From contig NC_017955.1 in the NCBI RefSeq assembly GCF_000306785.1, positions 1,612,001 to 1,676,000 of the forward strand: 64,000 bases of DNA, in the 5' to 3' direction. Origin of the DNA: Modestobacter italicus. GTDB lineage: Bacteria > Actinomycetota > Actinomycetes > Mycobacteriales > Geodermatophilaceae. Positions 62,157-64,000 of the stretch are shown here, piece after piece. The notes beneath the pieces are model-generated. The model saw only the letters and a program-made list of their open reading frames with translations, was not told the origin of the DNA and ran no database searches. The stretch's first letter is position 1, and each line of letters begins with the position of its first letter. The position numbers and the translations under genes are program-made.

Positions 62157-63527
62157 ATGCGGCGCGCGAGCGGGGGCAAGCGGATCAGCAGCTCGCATGT
62201 GATCGGTGAGGCCGGCATCGCACTCATCGCCCTGCGGACGGCGGAGATGGGTCATGTCTGGCATCAGCGCCAGACAGACGCGGGGATCGACGGCGAGATC
62301 GAACTGCGCGACCGGGCAACCGGCGAGGTGCGCAATCTGGTCGTGATGGTTCAGAGCAAGGCCAGCGATCAGCCGTTCCCCGGAGAGACTGATGGGTCCT
62401 TCCACTACATCGTGGATGCCCGTGACCTGGAGTACTGGCTCGGCGGCAATGCTCCAGTAATCCTGATTTGCTCCCATCCGCGCAGCCAGGAGGCGTGGTG
62501 GGTACACATCAACGCCTGGTTCGATGATCCGGCACGCCAGAAGAGCCGACGGGTTGTCTTCGACAAGGGCGCTCAGGCTTACAACTCCGAAGCGGCCGAA
62601 GCCATCGCTCGCTTGGCTGCGCCGGCCGGAAGCGGCATCTATCTAGGCTTAGCGCCTCGCGGCGAGACGATCATCAGCAACTTGCTACCTCTCGAAGCCA
62701 CACCAGCACGGATCTTCAGTGTGCCGCTTAACGAGACACGTCTGGACCAGTTGGGGCCCGCCCTACGAAAGTCGGGAGTAAGGCGCTCTGACTGGATAGT
62801 GCACGGTGGGCAATCGTATTCATTCGGCGACTTTGCCGAGCCGGGATGGGAGCCGTTTCTGTCAGGCGCGGCTGAAAGTCGGCCAGCGGAGGAGTGGCTG
62901 GGTAATGAGGACAGCCAAGTTCAGCGCTTGTGTGCGCAGTTGTTGACGCGATCGCTGTTGGATGACCTACATCACGAGCTGGCCTGGCACGGCAAGAAGA
63001 AGCTCATCTACTTCAAGGCGACGCGCGACCTACGCCCCAGGACACTGCCAGGTAAGGCCCGCGAGAGGGTCGTGTTCAAGGGCTACCCCAATAAGAAGGA
63101 CCCGTCTCGCGTGGCGTACTACAGACATTCAGCGCTGCGGCTTGGCTACGTCCATGATGGTGACACCTGGTACGCGCAGCTCGATCCGACATACGTCTTC
63201 ACAAGCGATGGACGCCGCGACTCTCTGTACGCAGCCGACAATCTGGCCGGTATCCGCAGGCTCGAGAAAGCCGCTGCGGTTGAAGGCAGCGTTCGGATGT
63301 GGGCCTCCTACATAAGAGGGGACAAGCGGCGAATCGGGGACCCCGAGCGCACCCTCACCTTTGGTGACCTCCGCGAGTTCGAAGCGGAGTTCGGTATCGA
63401 CGACAGCGGCTGGAGGGGCCGGCCGCGTTCAAGTGCCGAGGTGTCTGAGGAAGCCGACGTCGAACCAGTCTGGGAGGCCGCAGACGGAAGTGGAGCAACG
63501 GACGACGGCGACTGGACGCTGTTGTGA
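62157..63527 (+). CDS. DUF4365 nuclease with APAZ-like C-terminus (SPARDA effector subunit)
   Basis: 456 residues. Residues 12-75 are a DUF4365 domain: SSHVIGEAGIALIALRTAEM, then TDAGIDGEIELRDRATGE and LVVMVQSKAS give the Asp ... Glu-like ... Lys pattern of a PD-(D/E)xK nuclease. The C-terminal 230 residues (LLPLEATPARIFSVPLNETR, LRLGYVHDGDTWYAQLDPTY, VFTSDGRRDSLYAADNLAGI) fit the APAZ domain that binds short Argonautes. Its TGA overlaps the ATG of the Argonaute gene. In known SPARDA systems this nuclease is released by guide-target recognition and degrades DNA and RNA. Lower GC than the neighbours suggests transfer. Confidence 0.78.
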   Translation: MRRASGGKRISSSHVIGEAGIALIALRTAEMGHVWHQRQTDAGIDGEIELRDRATGEVRNLVVMVQSKASDQPFPGETDGSFHYIVDARDLEYWLGGNAPVILICSHPRSQEAWWVHINAWFDDPARQKSRRVVFDKGAQAYNSEAAEAIARLAAPAGSGIYLGLAPRGETIISNLLPLEATPARIFSVPLNETRLDQLGPALRKSGVRRSDWIVHGGQSYSFGDFAEPGWEPFLSGAAESRPAEEWLGNEDSQVQRLCAQLLTRSLLDDLHHELAWHGKKKLIYFKATRDLRPRTLPGKARERVVFKGYPNKKDPSRVAYYRHSALRLGYVHDGDTWYAQLDPTYVFTSDGRRDSLYAADNLAGIRRLEKAAAVEGSVRMWASYIRGDKRRIGDPERTLTFGDLREFEAEFGIDDSGWRGRPRSSAEVSEEADVEPVWEAADGSGATDDGDWTLL

Positions 63528-64000
63528 TGAGGCTCCGCGTTCTTGCTGAGCCTGAGCTGGAATTTGGGGCCGGAGCCCGGCACATAGATCCTCGTTTCGG
63601 TATTGCCGCCTATGGACCTGCAGACAGACTCACCGCCGGCGCGCCGCAGGAGATCCGAGTAGGCGTCGTAGGGCTGCCAAGTGACACGGCGGGACTGCTT
63701 GCGTGGCTGGATCGATGTCGAACTTCGATCGACGCGCCATCCGGCAAAGCAGAACGAATGCTGAACTTGTTTCCCTCGTTCCCAGGCTTCTCCGAAGGTG
63801 CGGCGTTCTATAGCACGCTTTCCTTCCAGGATCGAGCCGTTAATCACATCCGATTGCGCGACCTGGAGCGACTGCAGGACCTGACTCCAGCGGACGCAGC
63901 GAGTCAAGCGGTTGAACTGTATCTCGAGCAGATCCATGCGCTGGTGGAGGATAATTGGTGCAACGTTATAATATGCTGTCGCCCTGACTTGCCGGAGCCG
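63527..64000 (+). CDS. Short prokaryotic Argonaute, N-terminal part (cut by window end)
   Basis: 158 codons are visible with no stop. RVLAEPELEFGAGARHIDPR then FGIAAYGPADRL is the characteristic opening of short Argonautes; EIRVGVVGLPSDTAGLLAWL follows, and NVIICCRPDLPEP at the edge begins the MID region. No PAZ or N domain, as expected for a MID-PIWI short Argonaute. ATG overlaps the stop of the nuclease-APAZ gene (TGATG), so the two are translated together. The PIWI half and its expected inactive catalytic residues lie outside the window. Confidence 0.75.
   Translation, partial: MRLRVLAEPELEFGAGARHIDPRFGIAAYGPADRLTAGAPQEIRVGVVGLPSDTAGLLAWLDRCRTSIDAPSGKAERMLNLFPSFPGFSEGAAFYSTLSFQDRAVNHIRLRDLERLQDLTPADAASQAVELYLEQIHALVEDNWCNVIICCRPDLPEP

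Larger units (their letters stand above)
27314..64000. mobile_element. Integrative conjugative element (right end not seen)
   Basis: Integrase and excisionase at the left end, a Cro/CI-type regulator, a Tad pilus locus, a type IV secretion locus with VirB4 and VirD4 homologues, a MobF relaxase on the opposite strand, then defence cargo. No attachment repeats or tRNA target were recognised, so the exact left end (somewhere between 27.0 and 27.3 kb) and the right end are open. The defence genes after 62 kb may be cargo or may lie outside. Confidence 0.75.

Noticed and set aside
61686..62507. 273-codon minus-strand frame upstream of the defence operon
   Set aside because: Half of it is antisense to the DUF4365 domain; the rest is low-complexity Ser/Pro/Arg.
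63308..63937. 209-codon minus-strand frame at the window end
   Set aside because: Antisense to the Argonaute gene, whose own frame has recognisable family motifs.

Overview
The window is very GC-rich DNA with dense, overlapping ATGA/GTGA-coupled genes, many GTG starts and several leaderless-looking promoters. Gene content fits a high-GC actinobacterium of the Geodermatophilaceae type (Blastococcus, Geodermatophilus, Modestobacter); this is inferred from style and content, not from a marker gene. There are no rRNA genes, I recognised no tRNA genes, and I saw no CRISPR array.

Region 1 (1-24 kb) is a metal-handling island. It holds two P1B-type heavy-metal ATPases (1-1265, cut by the window edge, and 12229-14193), a ZIP-like carrier, a CDF exporter, a CadD-type cadmium exporter, an FTR1 iron permease under a DtxR/IdeR-like box, and five intact ArsR/SmtB regulators of different sensor types (CadC-like, alpha-5/CzrA-like, two CmtR-like, one CmtR-like without cysteines). 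Envelope and redox genes sit among them: lnt, lspA, a TlpA-like thioredoxin lipoprotein, resB, DUF3105, DUF305 and a dihydrolipoamide-dehydrogenase-like flavoprotein. Other enzymes are an NAD synthetase, an alpha/beta hydrolase, a methyltransferase and a PaaK-like adenylating enzyme. A recurring CATCG-N8-CGATG inverted repeat lies over the starts of both CmtR-like genes and the methyltransferase gene and upstream of cadD, so these genes may form one Cd/Pb-responsive regulon.

Region 2 (24-27.3 kb) is damaged. It holds the tail of a LuxR-type regulator, pieces of an ABC exporter (permease and ATPase on the minus strand), a frameshifted arsR remnant and a doubtful ssb remnant. Two 42-base segments at 25328-25369 and 25810-25851, each containing a perfect loxP site, match the 454 Titanium paired-end linker in opposite orientations. 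The 439 bases between them are an indel-ridden inverted copy of the neighbouring permease gene. I read this as an assembly artefact, so gene order across 25.3-25.9 kb should not be trusted.

Region 3 (27.3-61.5 kb) is an integrative conjugative element: tyrosine integrase and excisionase, a Cro/CI-type regulator, a Tad/Flp pilus locus (SAF protein, TadZ-like ATPase, TadA, TadB, TadC, Flp-like pilin, three TadE/G-like proteins, a giant LysM-BTAD membrane protein), then a type IV secretion locus (VirB2-like, VirB8-like position, VirB6-like, SCO6880-like, VirB4, a lytic transglycosylase/M23 protein, a VirD4/TraG coupling protein). Accessory genes follow, and on the opposite strand a GAF-ANTAR regulator and a 1832-residue MobF relaxase that carries both a helicase and a DnaG-like primase module.

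Region 4 (62.1-64 kb) begins a lower-GC two-gene operon: a DUF4365 nuclease fused to an APAZ-like domain, followed by the N-terminal 158 codons of a short prokaryotic Argonaute, cut by the window end. This is the layout of a SPARDA-type abortive defence system and is the most interesting content of the window.
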